Part shown: piece by piece, positions 6,905 to 15,149 of the stretch | Numbering within the stretch: the first letter of the stretch is position 1 | Layout of the letters: each line of letters starts with the position of its first letter | Origin: Ancylobacter novellus | GTDB taxonomy: Bacteria > Pseudomonadota > Alphaproteobacteria > Rhizobiales > Xanthobacteraceae | Reading direction: 5' to 3' | DNA length: 23,347 nucleotides | Assembly: GCA_003241485.1 (NCBI GenBank) | Contig: QFQD01000087.1 | Span: 1 to 23,347 of the forward strand | The notes under the pieces: model-generated | The model's database searches: none | Told to the model about the DNA's origin: nothing | The model's input: the letters and a program-made list of their open reading frames with translations, nothing else | Made by a program: the position numbers and the translations under genes

Positions 6905-8377
6905 ATGAGCGCGCCCTCTTTCCCGCGCGCCCTGATGTTTCAGGGCACCGGCTCGGATGTCGGCAAGTCGCTGATCGTCGCCGGCCTCGCCCGCGCCTTC
7001 ACCAATCGCGGGCTCATCGTCCGCCCCTTCAAGCCGCAGAACATGTCGAACAACGCCGCCGTCACGCCCGATGGCGGCGAGATCGGCCGTGCGCAGGCGC
7101 TGCAGGCGCGCGCCGCCCGCGTGGCGCCCTGCGTGCATATGAACCCGGTGCTGCTGAAGCCGCAGAGTGAGATCGGCGCGCAGGTGGTGGTGCAGGGCCG
7201 CGCGCGCGGCAACGCGAAGGCGAGCGACTACCAGAAGCTCAAGCCGGCGCTGATGGCCGCCGTGCTGGAAAGCTATGAGCATCTTCGTCGCGAGGCCGAC
7301 CTCGTGCTGGTGGAAGGCGCCGGCTCCGCCTCCGAGATCAATCTGCGGGCCGGCGACATCGCCAATATGGGCTTTGCCCGCGCGGCCAATGTCCCCGTGG
7401 TGCTGATCGGCGACATTGATCGCGGCGGCGTCATCGCCAGCCTGGTGGGCACCCGCGCCGTGCTGGCGGAGGACGATGCCGCGATGATCCGCGGCTTCCT
7501 GGTCAACCGCTTCCGTGGCGACCCCACGCTGTTCGCCGCCGGCATGGAAGAGATCGCCCGCCGTACCGGATGGGCAGCGCTCGGGCTGATCCCGTTCTTT
7601 CCCGAGGCGCGCCGCCTGCCGGCCGAGGATGCGCTGGGGCTGGAGACGGCGCCGCAATCAAAGCCCGGCGCGAGACGGCGCGTCGTCGTGCCGGTCCTGC
7701 CGCGCATCGCCAATTTCGACGATCTCGACCCGCTGGAGGCAGAGCCCTCGGTCGAGGTCATCCGCCTGCGCCCGGGCACCGCGCTGCCGGGCGATGCCGA
7801 CCTCGTCATCCTCCCCGGCTCGAAATCCACCATTGCCGATCTCGACGACCTGCGTCGCAATGGGTGGGACATCGACATCGCCGCCCATGTGCGGCGCGGC
7901 GGGCGGGTGCTGGGCCTGTGTGGCGGCTACCAGATGCTCGGGCGCTCCATTGCCGACCCGCAGGGCGTCGAGGGGCCGCCCGCCACCGTGCCGGGGCTCG
8001 GCCTGCTCGATGTCGACACCGTGCTGGCCGGCGAAAAGCGGCTCGTCGCCGTGACCGGCACCGCCGCAGGCGCGCCCTTCTCCGGCTATGAGATGCATAT
8101 GGGCGTCACCGAAGGCCCCGGCCGCTCCCGCCCCTTCGCGCTCATCGATCAGGAGGGGCCGGAAGGCGCGGTCTCCGTGGATGGGCGGGTGGTCGGCACC
8201 TATGCGCACGGCCTGTTCGCCGACGACCGCCAGCGCGCAGCGTGGCTCGCCCACCTTGGCGCGCCGCCAAGCGACCTCGCCTATGAGGCAGGCGTGGAGG
8301 AGACGCTCGACGCCCTCGCCGCGCATCTGGAACGCCATGTCGATCTCGACCGTCTGCTCGCGCTGGCGACCAGCTGA
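6905..8377 (+). CDS. cobQ: Cobyric acid synthase CobQ
   Basis: A 490-residue glutamine- and ATP-dependent amidotransferase. It amidates four carboxylates of adenosylcobyrinic acid a,c-diamide to give adenosylcobyric acid. The N-terminal dethiobiotin synthetase-like domain has the P-loop GTGSDVGKS at residues 14-22 and the conserved KPQNMSNN at 43-50. The C-terminal class-I glutamine amidotransferase domain has the nucleophile Cys339 in LGLCGGYQMLG and His435 in GTYAHGLF. Length is normal for the family. A purine-rich ribosome-binding site (GGAGGG) precedes ATG 6905. Its stop codon (8375-8377) directly abuts the stop of convergent cobD. Confidence 0.97.
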   Translation: MSAPSFPRALMFQGTGSDVGKSLIVAGLARAFTNRGLIVRPFKPQNMSNNAAVTPDGGEIGRAQALQARAARVAPCVHMNPVLLKPQSEIGAQVVVQGRARGNAKASDYQKLKPALMAAVLESYEHLRREADLVLVEGAGSASEINLRAGDIANMGFARAANVPVVLIGDIDRGGVIASLVGTRAVLAEDDAAMIRGFLVNRFRGDPTLFAAGMEEIARRTGWAALGLIPFFPEARRLPAEDALGLETAPQSKPGARRRVVVPVLPRIANFDDLDPLEAEPSVEVIRLRPGTALPGDADLVILPGSKSTIADLDDLRRNGWDIDIAAHVRRGGRVLGLCGGYQMLGRSIADPQGVEGPPATVPGLGLLDVDTVLAGEKRLVAVTGTAAGAPFSGYEMHMGVTEGPGRSRPFALIDQEGPEGAVSVDGRVVGTYAHGLFADDRQRAAWLAHLGAPPSDLAYEAGVEETLDALAAHLERHVDLDRLLALATS

Positions 8378-9352
8378 TCAGATGGTCAGCGCCAGCACCG
8401 CGATCGCCAGCGCGCCGACCATCACCCCGTCCGCCGCGCGATACAGCTGCAAGGCCCGGCGGATATCCGCCGCCGTGCAGTCGCGCCGGCCGCCCTCGCC
8501 CATCACGCCATCGGTGGAGAGCTTGCCGCCATAATAGCGCGGCCCGGCAATGGCGATGCCGAGCGCGCCGGCGAGCGCCGCCTCCGGCCAGCCGGCATTG
8601 GGCGAGCGGTGCTTGCCCGCGTCGCGCAGCATCGCCCGCCAGCCATTGCGCACTGAAGCCCCCGGCACGATCACCGCCGCCGCCACCAGAAGTCCTCCAG
8701 CAAGCCGCGAGGCCGGCAGGTTGACGAGATCGTCGAACCGCGCCGCCGCCCAGCCGAACTGCTCGTGCCGCGCGTCACGATGGCCGATCATGCTGTCGGC
8801 AGTGTTCACCGCCTTGTAGGCCGCGCCGCCCGCGAGCCCGCCGACCGCCATCCACAGCGCCGGGGCGACGATGCCGTCGGAGAAATTCTCCGCGAGGCTC
8901 TCGATTGCCGCGCGCGCCACGCCGGCCTCGTCGAGCTTGTCCGGGTCGCGGCCGACGATCTGCGACACCGCCCGGCGTCCTTCTTCAAGGCTGACATCGA
9001 GCCCGTCCGCCACCCGCGCCACATGCTCGTGCAGGCTGCGCTGGGCGAGCAGCGTCGAGCCGACGAAAGCCGCGTAGAAAAAGCCCATAGGCAGCAGGAA
9101 CAAGGCCTTCTGCACGGCGGCGCCGGCGGTCAGCGACACCGCTAGGATCACCGCCAGCGCCGCGACGCCGGCGAATTTGCGCTCCAGCGGCGGGTCGGTG
9201 TCGCGGTTGACATGGGTGTCCAACAAGGCGATCAGCCGCCCCATCCACATCACGGGATGGCGGATGCGCTGGAGCAAAATCGAGGGATAGCCCAATGCGG
9301 CCTCGAACAGCAGCGCGACCAGGGTTAAACCAAGGGTGATTTCGAGGGCCAT
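8378..9352 (-). CDS. cobD: Adenosylcobinamide-phosphate synthase CobD (CbiB family)
   Basis: A 324-residue integral membrane protein of the CobD/CbiB family. It joins adenosylcobyric acid to the aminopropanol (phosphate) arm. Family signatures include HPVMWMGRLIALLD near the N-terminus, AIESLAENFSDGIVAPALW in the middle, the following AAYKAVNTADSMIGH, and DLVNLPASRL. Several hydrophobic helices are evident. ATG 9352 gives the canonical N-terminus (MALEITLGLTLVALLFE); the frame remains open further upstream, but that stretch overlaps recQ and looks non-coding. The gene is transcribed toward cobQ with no intergenic base and diverges from recQ. cobC, often its neighbour, is not present. Confidence 0.95.
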   Translation of the reverse strand: MALEITLGLTLVALLFEAALGYPSILLQRIRHPVMWMGRLIALLDTHVNRDTDPPLERKFAGVAALAVILAVSLTAGAAVQKALFLLPMGFFYAAFVGSTLLAQRSLHEHVARVADGLDVSLEEGRRAVSQIVGRDPDKLDEAGVARAAIESLAENFSDGIVAPALWMAVGGLAGGAAYKAVNTADSMIGHRDARHEQFGWAAARFDDLVNLPASRLAGGLLVAAAVIVPGASVRNGWRAMLRDAGKHRSPNAGWPEAALAGALGIAIAGPRYYGGKLSTDGVMGEGGRRDCTAADIRRALQLYRAADGVMVGALAIAVLALTI

Positions 9353-9464
9353 CGGGGTGATTCTCGGGGAGGCTCTGCGAATCCGGCGGACGCGCGGATG
9401 TACCATTTCCGGCCGCGTGTTCCCATCAAGGGCCAGAAGCCATCGAGAGGCGCGCATCCACGCG

Positions 9465-11303
9465 ATGAACATCTCCGTCCACCCCACGCTCAGCGTGCTG
9501 CCGCCGGATATCGAGACGCGCAAGCGTGCCCGGCTGGCGGAAGTGTTCGGCTTCGATCGCTTCCGCCCCGGCCAGCAGGAAGTGGTGGACGCCGTGCTGG
9601 CGGGCGTGCCGACGCTGGCCGTCATGCCGACCGGCGCGGGCAAGTCGCTGTGCTACCAGCTGCCCGCCCTCGTCTTCGGCGGCCTGTCCATCGTCATCTC
9701 GCCGCTGATCGCGCTGATGGACGACCAGGTGAACGCGCTGAAGCTGCAGGGCGTCGCGGCGGAGGCGATCCACTCGGGCAAATCCCGCGAGGACAATGTC
9801 GCGATCTGGCGCCGTGTCGCGGCGGGCGAGGTGAGCCTGCTCTATCTGGCGCCCGAGCGGCTGATGACCGAGCGCATGCTCGCCGCGCTCTCCCGCCTCA
9901 AGCTGGGGCTGGTCGCGGTGGACGAGGCGCACTGCATCTCGCAATGGGGCCATTCCTTCCGCAACGAATATCTCGGCCTTGGCCGGCTTCGCGAGATCTT
10001 CCCCGACGTGCCGCTGGTGGCGCTGACCGCCACCGCCGACAAGGCGACGCGCGACGACATTGTCGAGCGGCTGTTCGGCGGGCAGGCACGGGTCTTCGTC
10101 TCCGGCTTCGACCGGCCGAACATCTTCATCGGCGTCGAGGACAAGAAGGACCCGGCGCGGCAGATCGAGAGCTTCGTGCGGGCCCGCGAGGGGCTATCGG
10201 GCATCGTCTACCGCATCTCGCGCAAGAAGGTGGAGGAGACCGCCGAGCGGCTGGCCGCCGCCGGCATCCGCGCCCTGCCCTATCATGCCGGCCTGACGCC
10301 CGAGACGCGCGCCGCCAACCAGGAGGTATTCCTGGCCGAGGACGGCGTCGTCATGGTCGCGACCGTCGCCTTTGGCATGGGCATCGACAAGTCGGACGTG
10401 CGCTATGTGCTGCACGCGGATTCGCCCGGCACACTGGAAGCCTATTACCAGGAGATCGGCCGCGCCGGACGTGACGGCCAGCCGGCCGAGGCGCTCCTGC
10501 TCTATTCGGCCGGCGACATCGCCACCCGCCGCCGCTTCCTCGACGAGGAGCCCTCCCCGCCCGAGCGCAAGATGGTGGAGGCCCGCCGGCTCGACGCCAT
10601 GGTCGGCTTCTGCGAGGCGGTGACCTGCCGGCGCGCCGTGCTGCTCGGCTATTTCGGCGAGCGGGCGAAAGCCTGCGGCGCCTGCGATGTGTGCCGCGAT
10701 CCGCCGAAGGTGGTCGACGCCAGCCGCGACGCGCAATTGGTGCTGCGCATCGTCCGCGCCACCGGCGAGCGTTATGGCGCGGCCTATGTCGCCGGCATCG
10801 TCACCGGCCAGCGCAACGAGCAGGTGGTGGCCCGCGGCCATGACCGGCTGGCCGATTTCGGCACCGGCGGCGACAAGCCGGCGACCGAGTGGCGCGCGCT
10901 GCTGCGCCAGCTTGTGGCCACCAATGCGCTGCATGCCGACCCGCAGCGCTACGGCGCGCTGGTCCTCACCGAGATCGGCACCGCCGTGCTGGGGGGCACG
11001 CGCGCCTTCACCCTGCGCGCCCCGGCCAAGCGCGAGCGCTCCCGCTTCGCGCGCTCCCAGAGCGGGGCGGAACTCGCCCCGGCGGAGAGCGCGCTGCTCG
11101 GCAAACTCAAGGCGCTGCGGCGCGAGCTGGCCGCCGAGCGCAATGTGCCGGCCTATGTCGTGTTCGCCGACAAGACGCTGGAGGAGATGGCGGTGGAGCA
11201 CCCGCGCACGCGCGCGGAACTGGCCGGCGTGAAGGGCGTGGGCGCCGCCAAGCTGGAGGCCTTCGGCACCGCATTCCTGAAAATACTGAAAGAGTTCTCT
11301 TAA
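9465..11303 (+). CDS. recQ: ATP-dependent DNA helicase RecQ
   Basis: A 612-residue superfamily 2 3'-5' DNA helicase acting in recombination and replication-fork repair. Domain order is helicase (P-loop MPTGAGKS at 54-61, DEAH at 153-156, TATAD near 188-192, VATVAFGMGIDKSDVRYV near 298-315, QEIGRAGRDG near 329-338), a zinc-binding motif with Cys388, Cys404, Cys407 and Cys410, a RecQ-C-terminal winged-helix region, and a C-terminal HRDC domain near 535-610 (TLEEMAVEHPRTRAELAGVKG). The usual WGHDFRPEY motif reads WGHSFRNEY here. ATG 9465 is preferred because homology begins soon after; its ribosome-binding site is weak (GAGAGG 14 nt upstream). Confidence 0.96.
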   Translation: MNISVHPTLSVLPPDIETRKRARLAEVFGFDRFRPGQQEVVDAVLAGVPTLAVMPTGAGKSLCYQLPALVFGGLSIVISPLIALMDDQVNALKLQGVAAEAIHSGKSREDNVAIWRRVAAGEVSLLYLAPERLMTERMLAALSRLKLGLVAVDEAHCISQWGHSFRNEYLGLGRLREIFPDVPLVALTATADKATRDDIVERLFGGQARVFVSGFDRPNIFIGVEDKKDPARQIESFVRAREGLSGIVYRISRKKVEETAERLAAAGIRALPYHAGLTPETRAANQEVFLAEDGVVMVATVAFGMGIDKSDVRYVLHADSPGTLEAYYQEIGRAGRDGQPAEALLLYSAGDIATRRRFLDEEPSPPERKMVEARRLDAMVGFCEAVTCRRAVLLGYFGERAKACGACDVCRDPPKVVDASRDAQLVLRIVRATGERYGAAYVAGIVTGQRNEQVVARGHDRLADFGTGGDKPATEWRALLRQLVATNALHADPQRYGALVLTEIGTAVLGGTRAFTLRAPAKRERSRFARSQSGAELAPAESALLGKLKALRRELAAERNVPAYVVFADKTLEEMAVEHPRTRAELAGVKGVGAAKLEAFGTAFLKILKEFS

Positions 11304-11423
11304 GATTCTCTAAGAATTCACTGCCGCTATTTTTCGCATTTTGGAGAGTTCACGAAAGTCAATTCCGGTCCTAGATTAGTTCCCAACGGACGAGAAAAGT
11401 CCGCTCACGAACCCTGCTCCGGG

Positions 11424-11978
11424 ATGGAAATGATGAAGCTTCAGCTGTTGACCACCGCTCTTGCCGCGACCTCGATGCTTGCCACGCTCGGCGCCGCCTC
11501 GGCGCATGGCCCCACGCGCCAGAAGGTCTCCGAAACCATCGAGATCAACGCCCCGCCGGCGAAGGTGTGGGCCGTGGTCAGCAACTTTCAGGATGGCGGC
11601 TGGATTCCCGTGGTCGCCAAGACCGAGGGAACCGGCGGCAATGCGCCGGGCGCCAAGCGCACTCTGACGCTGAAGAACGGCGCCACCGTCGACGAGGAAG
11701 TCGCCAAGCTCGACCCGGAAAAGATGACCCTCATGTACCGGATCGACCAGGTCGACGTGAAGGTGCTGCCGGTCACCAACTACTCGTCCTGGCTTGTCGT
11801 GACGCCGGCCGACGGCGGGGCGAAATCGACCGTCGAGTGGCGCGGCGCGTTCTATCGCGGCTACCCCAACAATGATCCGCCGCCGGAGCTGGACGACCAG
11901 GCCGCGATCAATGCCGTCACCGGCCTCTACAAGGCCGGGCTGGACGGGCTGAAGAAGAAGATCGAAGGCGGCAGCTGA
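11424..11978 (+). CDS. Exported SRPBCC-fold protein, MxaD-like
   Basis: A 181-184-residue predicted periplasmic protein. The signal peptide is about MKLQLLTTALAATSMLATLGAASA, cut before HGPTRQKV. The mature part resembles the SRPBCC/MxaD family: EIN APPAKVWAVV, then GWIPVV (the W-x-P motif), GNAPGAKRTLTLKNG, LPVTNYSSWLVV, and WRGAFYRGYPNNDPPPE. MxaD is a periplasmic accessory protein of PQQ-dependent methanol dehydrogenase in methylotrophs. No dehydrogenase, cytochrome cL or mxa operon lies in this window, so the partner is unknown. Three in-frame ATGs (11424, 11430, 11433) lie together and none has a strong ribosome-binding site; the third gives the cleanest signal peptide. Confidence 0.83.
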   Translation: MEMMKLQLLTTALAATSMLATLGAASAHGPTRQKVSETIEINAPPAKVWAVVSNFQDGGWIPVVAKTEGTGGNAPGAKRTLTLKNGATVDEEVAKLDPEKMTLMYRIDQVDVKVLPVTNYSSWLVVTPADGGAKSTVEWRGAFYRGYPNNDPPPELDDQAAINAVTGLYKAGLDGLKKKIEGGS

Positions 11979-12072
11979 GCGGTGCGGCACCGGGTCTTCG
12001 GCACCTTGTGCCCACCCGATGACGCCATGCCGGCCGAAGGCGGAGCCGCGGAGCGCCCTCGCCTTGTCCATG

Positions 12073-12156
12073 TCATCCCGGCCGCGCATTGGCGCGCGCC
12101 GGGGTCGCTCGCAAGCCTCGCCCCATCCCGGATCGGCCTGCGGTCGTCCGGGATGA
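12073..12156. repeat. Palindromic intergenic element
   Basis: Perfect 9-nt inverted termini TCATCCCGG (12073-12081) and CCGGGATGA (12148-12156) enclose smaller dyads: TCCCGGA (12126-12132) with TCCGGGA (12147-12153), and the self-complementary GGCGCGCGCC. The layout resembles dispersed palindromic intergenic repeats common in Bradyrhizobium/Xanthobacter relatives. The right arm contains the presumed start codon of the next gene. Copy number cannot be judged from one window. Confidence 0.55.
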
Positions 12157-13078
12157 GGGTGAGGGGTGCGCTCGCCCTTCTCGTCGCCACCCTGCTCGCC
12201 CCGCATCCCGCCCATGCCGATGAGGCCTTCATCACCTCGCAGCCGGCGGAGATGCTCTCCATCGTCGATCTCGATACCCGCAAGGTCGTCGCCACACTGC
12301 CGATACCCGGCAAGCCGGCCGGCATCGCCGTGTCCCCGGACGGCCGGCGCGCCTTCGTGACCTCGCCCGATGGCAAGGCACTCACCATTATCGACGCCAC
12401 CACGCACACCATCGAGCGTCGCGTCGATGTCGGCGGCGGTCCGCTCGGCATCGCCGTGCATCCCGATGGCGCGACCGCCTATGTCGCCGACTGGTACCAG
12501 CACCGCATCGTCGCGGTGGATGCGGTCAGCGGCGCGATCACCGGCACGGTGCAGGTGGGCGACTCGCCCTCCGGCCTCGCCCTGACGCCGGACGGCAGCC
12601 TGCTCATCTCCGCCGACCGCGATTCAGACGCGATCAGCCTGATCGATCCGAGGTCGGCAAGCGTCCGTTCGGCGTCACCATCGATGCGCACGGCAAGCGT
12701 GCCTATACCGCCAATGTCGCCTCAAACGATGTGACCATCGTTGACCTCGCCGCCGCCAGGGTCGTCGCCACGGTCAAGGTCGGGCAGCGGCCCTATGCGG
12801 TGGCGCTGGCGAAGGGGCGGGCCTTCGTGACCGACCAGTATGATTCAACCGTCAGCGTGTTCGATGTCGAGACGCTGGCGCCGCTCGCCACCATTCCGGT
12901 CGGCGATTATCCCGAAGGCATCGACGCCAGCCGTGACGGCGCCTTCGTCTATGTCGCGAACTGGGAAGCCAATACGCTGAGCGTGATCGACACCACGACG
13001 CTGAAAGTGGTCGAGGACATCCCCGTCGCCGACGGGCCACGCGCCTTTGGCGTGTTCGTGCGTCGGACGGCGCGATGA
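12153..13078 (+). pseudogene. Exported YVTN beta-propeller protein, apparently broken by a 28-nt deletion
   Basis: The first frame (ATG 12153) encodes a signal peptide (MRVRGALALLVATLLAPHPAHA) and several YVTN-type beta-propeller blades, then runs into non-homologous residues and stops at 12732-12734. The propeller continues in another frame from about 12653 (VGKRPFGVTIDAHGKRAY) to a stop at 13076-13078. In the other five blade junctions exactly 11 residues separate the V/I/F-D pair from the next (V/I)-(P/G) pair; here only 5 nt (12648-12652) lie there instead of 33. This fits one 28-nt deletion, or an assembly error. The family includes PQQ- and alcohol-catabolism-associated propellers, consistent with the MxaD-like neighbour. 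If real, the product is a 193-residue fragment. Confidence 0.82.
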
Positions 13079-13208
13079 GCGGGCAAGCCTGCATCGCGTT
13101 TCGCACGCGCCCGATATCTCGCTGGCGACCGTTTGAATTGGCGCGGCAACGCGCCTAAGCCTGAGGGCCGGCCGCACAGGCCGTGACGTGGACAGGAGGT
13201 CCCTCGCG

Positions 13209-13847
13209 ATGGAACATGAATTCTGGCACCGCAAATGGCAGAATGGTGAGATCGCCTTTCATGAGGCCGACACCAACCCGCTGCTGCTGCGTCATTTCGC
13301 CGATCTTGGCCTCGCGCGCGGCGCGCGCGTCTTCGTGCCGCTGTGCGGGAAGAGCCGCGACATGCACTGGCTGCTCGCCCAGGGCTTCAAGGTCACGGGC
13401 GCCGAACTCAGCCGGCTCGCCATCGAGCAGCTCTTCGCCGAGCTGTCGCTGACGCCGACCATCACGCAGGAAGCCGCGCTGGAGCGTTTCGAGGCGGGCG
13501 GGCTCACCGTCTTCGTCGGCGATTTCTTCGATCTCGACCGGGAGAAGCTCGGCGCGGTGGATGGCGTCTATGACCGGGCGGCGCTCATTGCCCTCCCCGT
13601 GCCGCTTCGCGAGCGCTATGCCGGGCATCTCGCCGCGCTCACCCGCCACGCGCCGCAGCTACTGGTCACTCTCGACTACGACGCCTCGGACGCGGTGGGC
13701 CCGCCCTTCTCCGTACCCGAGCATGAGGTTCGCCGGCTCTATGGCGCGGCGTATCACATCACCGGGTTGGAGAGCCACGCATTGAAAGACGGCCTCAAGG
13801 GCGTGCATCCCGCGCGCGAAAGCGCCTGGCAGCTCACCGCCCGCTGA
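13209..13847 (+). CDS. tpm: Thiopurine S-methyltransferase-family methyltransferase
   Basis: A 212-residue SAM-dependent methyltransferase of the bacterial TPMT family, whose members methylate thiopurines and, in some bacteria, selenium or tellurium compounds. Family landmarks are the N-terminal FWHRKWQNGEIAFHE, motif I region VFVPLCGKSRDMHWLL, GAELS, VFVGDFFDL, and YDRAALIALP, followed by the C-terminal LLVTLDYD and PFSVPEHEV. Length is normal (about 210-220). ATG 13209 is chosen over GTG 13188 because AGGAGGT ends 8 nt before it. The natural substrate cannot be read from the sequence. It converges on cysA with an 18-nt gap. Confidence 0.92.
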   Translation: MEHEFWHRKWQNGEIAFHEADTNPLLLRHFADLGLARGARVFVPLCGKSRDMHWLLAQGFKVTGAELSRLAIEQLFAELSLTPTITQEAALERFEAGGLTVFVGDFFDLDREKLGAVDGVYDRAALIALPVPLRERYAGHLAALTRHAPQLLVTLDYDASDAVGPPFSVPEHEVRRLYGAAYHITGLESHALKDGLKGVHPARESAWQLTAR

Positions 13848-13865
13848 AGGCGCGGCGAGCGTCCT

Positions 13866-14966
13866 TCAGATTGCGTATTCGCCCGGCTGCTGGGCCGCCG
13901 GGGCACGGCAGTCGACGCCGGGGCCGCCACCGGCGAACAGCCGCGCGCGATCGAGCCGCACCGCCACCTGTTCGCCGATCGGCACCCGCACGGTCGGGGC
14001 GATGTCGGCCTCGAACAGAGCGGAACCCACCTCGATCTCGACGCGGCGAATGGCGCCATGCCGGCGGAAGCCACGCACCGCGCCCCTCAGGCCGGGCGTG
14101 CCCGGCAGGCCGAGCGACACGTCGTGCGGGCGCACATAAAGCAGGCCCGGCCCGTCCGGCACGGGCTGGGTTGCGGAGGCGATCGGGGTCGTGCCGGCAA
14201 TGGCCACGCCGTCCTTCACCTCGACCTCGATGCGGCTCGACTCGCCCATGAAGCCGAACACGGCCGCCGTCTCGGGCCGGTCATAGACATCGTCCGGCGT
14301 GCCTATCTGCTCGATCTTGCCCTTGCCCATCACCACCACGCGGTCGGCGAGTTCGAGCGCCTCTTCCTGGTCGTGGGTGACGAACAGCGTGGTGTGGCCG
14401 GTGCGGTCATGCAGTTCGCGCAGCCATTTGCGCAGTTCCTTGCGCACCAGCGCGTCGAGCGCACCAAAAGGCTCGTCCAGAAGCAGAACCTTCGGCTCGA
14501 TGGCCAGCGCACGGGCGAGCGCGACGCGCTGGCGCTGTCCGCCGGAGAGCTGGGCCGGGAAGCGCCCGCCGAACGACTCCAGCTGCACAAGTGCCAGCAG
14601 GTCCGCGACCCGCTTCTTGATCTCCGTGTCCGAAGGCCGCTCGGCGCGCGGGCGCGAGTGCAGGCCGAAGGCAACATTCTCCGCCACCGTCATGTGGCGG
14701 AACAGCGCGTAATTCTGGAACACGAAGCCGATGCCACGACGGCGCACCGGCACGGAGAGCGCGTCCTGCCCGTCGAACAGGATGCGGCCATGGCTCGGCT
14801 GCTCCAGCCCGGCAACGATGCGCAGCAGCGTTGTCTTGCCCGAGCCGGAAGGGCCGAGCAGCGCCACCAGTTCGCTCGGGCGTACGTCCAGCGACACGTC
14901 CGACAGTGCCGGGGCACCGCTGCCGAAGCTCTTGCCGACCTTGTCGATGGTCACGGCGACCGTCAT
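13866..14966 (-). CDS. cysA: Sulfate/thiosulfate ABC transporter ATPase CysA, solitary
   Basis: A 366-residue ABC ATPase that would power sulfate/thiosulfate import at the inner membrane. It shows Walker A GPSGSGKT at 38-45, Q-loop region FVFQNYALFRHMTV (82-95), signature LSGGQRQR at 140-147, Walker B LLLDEP at 161-166, and the switch His198 in FVTHDQEEAL. A TOBE-like C-terminal domain follows (LLYVRPHDV and beyond). The PVRRRGIGFVFQ and KWLRELHDRTGHTT segments are typical of CysA. No cysT, cysW or sulfate-binding-protein gene is adjacent, so permease partners must be encoded elsewhere. A weak GAGAG ribosome-binding site precedes ATG 14966. Confidence 0.9.
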   Translation of the reverse strand: MTVAVTIDKVGKSFGSGAPALSDVSLDVRPSELVALLGPSGSGKTTLLRIVAGLEQPSHGRILFDGQDALSVPVRRRGIGFVFQNYALFRHMTVAENVAFGLHSRPRAERPSDTEIKKRVADLLALVQLESFGGRFPAQLSGGQRQRVALARALAIEPKVLLLDEPFGALDALVRKELRKWLRELHDRTGHTTLFVTHDQEEALELADRVVVMGKGKIEQIGTPDDVYDRPETAAVFGFMGESSRIEVEVKDGVAIAGTTPIASATQPVPDGPGLLYVRPHDVSLGLPGTPGLRGAVRGFRRHGAIRRVEIEVGSALFEADIAPTVRVPIGEQVAVRLDRARLFAGGGPGVDCRAPAAQQPGEYAI

Positions 14967-15006
14967 GAATTCACTCTCAATAGATGTACTAAATCGAATT
15001 ATCCGC

Positions 15007-15034
15007 AAGATATCTGAAAATTCGCCACTGTGAA
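15007..15034 (-). promoter_or_regulatory. Candidate promoter of cysA
   Basis: On the minus strand TTCACA (15034-15029) and TATCTT (15012-15007) are 16 nt apart, in an AT-rich pocket (about 14967-15030) that stands out from the GC-rich surroundings. Placement just upstream of a monocistronic cysA is reasonable. Pattern evidence only. Confidence 0.35.
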
Positions 15035-15149
15035 CCCCCGGCCGGCGCGGGTCCTCCTGAGAATAAGCGTGGAACCCGCCCGGCGGAACGGCCCGCGCGT
15101 GCCGGGCCGTCTCTTTCCCGTCGCCCGCGAAGCCTGTATGCCTCGCGCC

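Noticed and set aside
12640..12740. Programmed frameshift in the propeller gene
   Set aside because: There is no slippery heptamer or following pseudoknot, and 9-10 residues of the blade are missing as well as the frame. A deletion or assembly error explains both.
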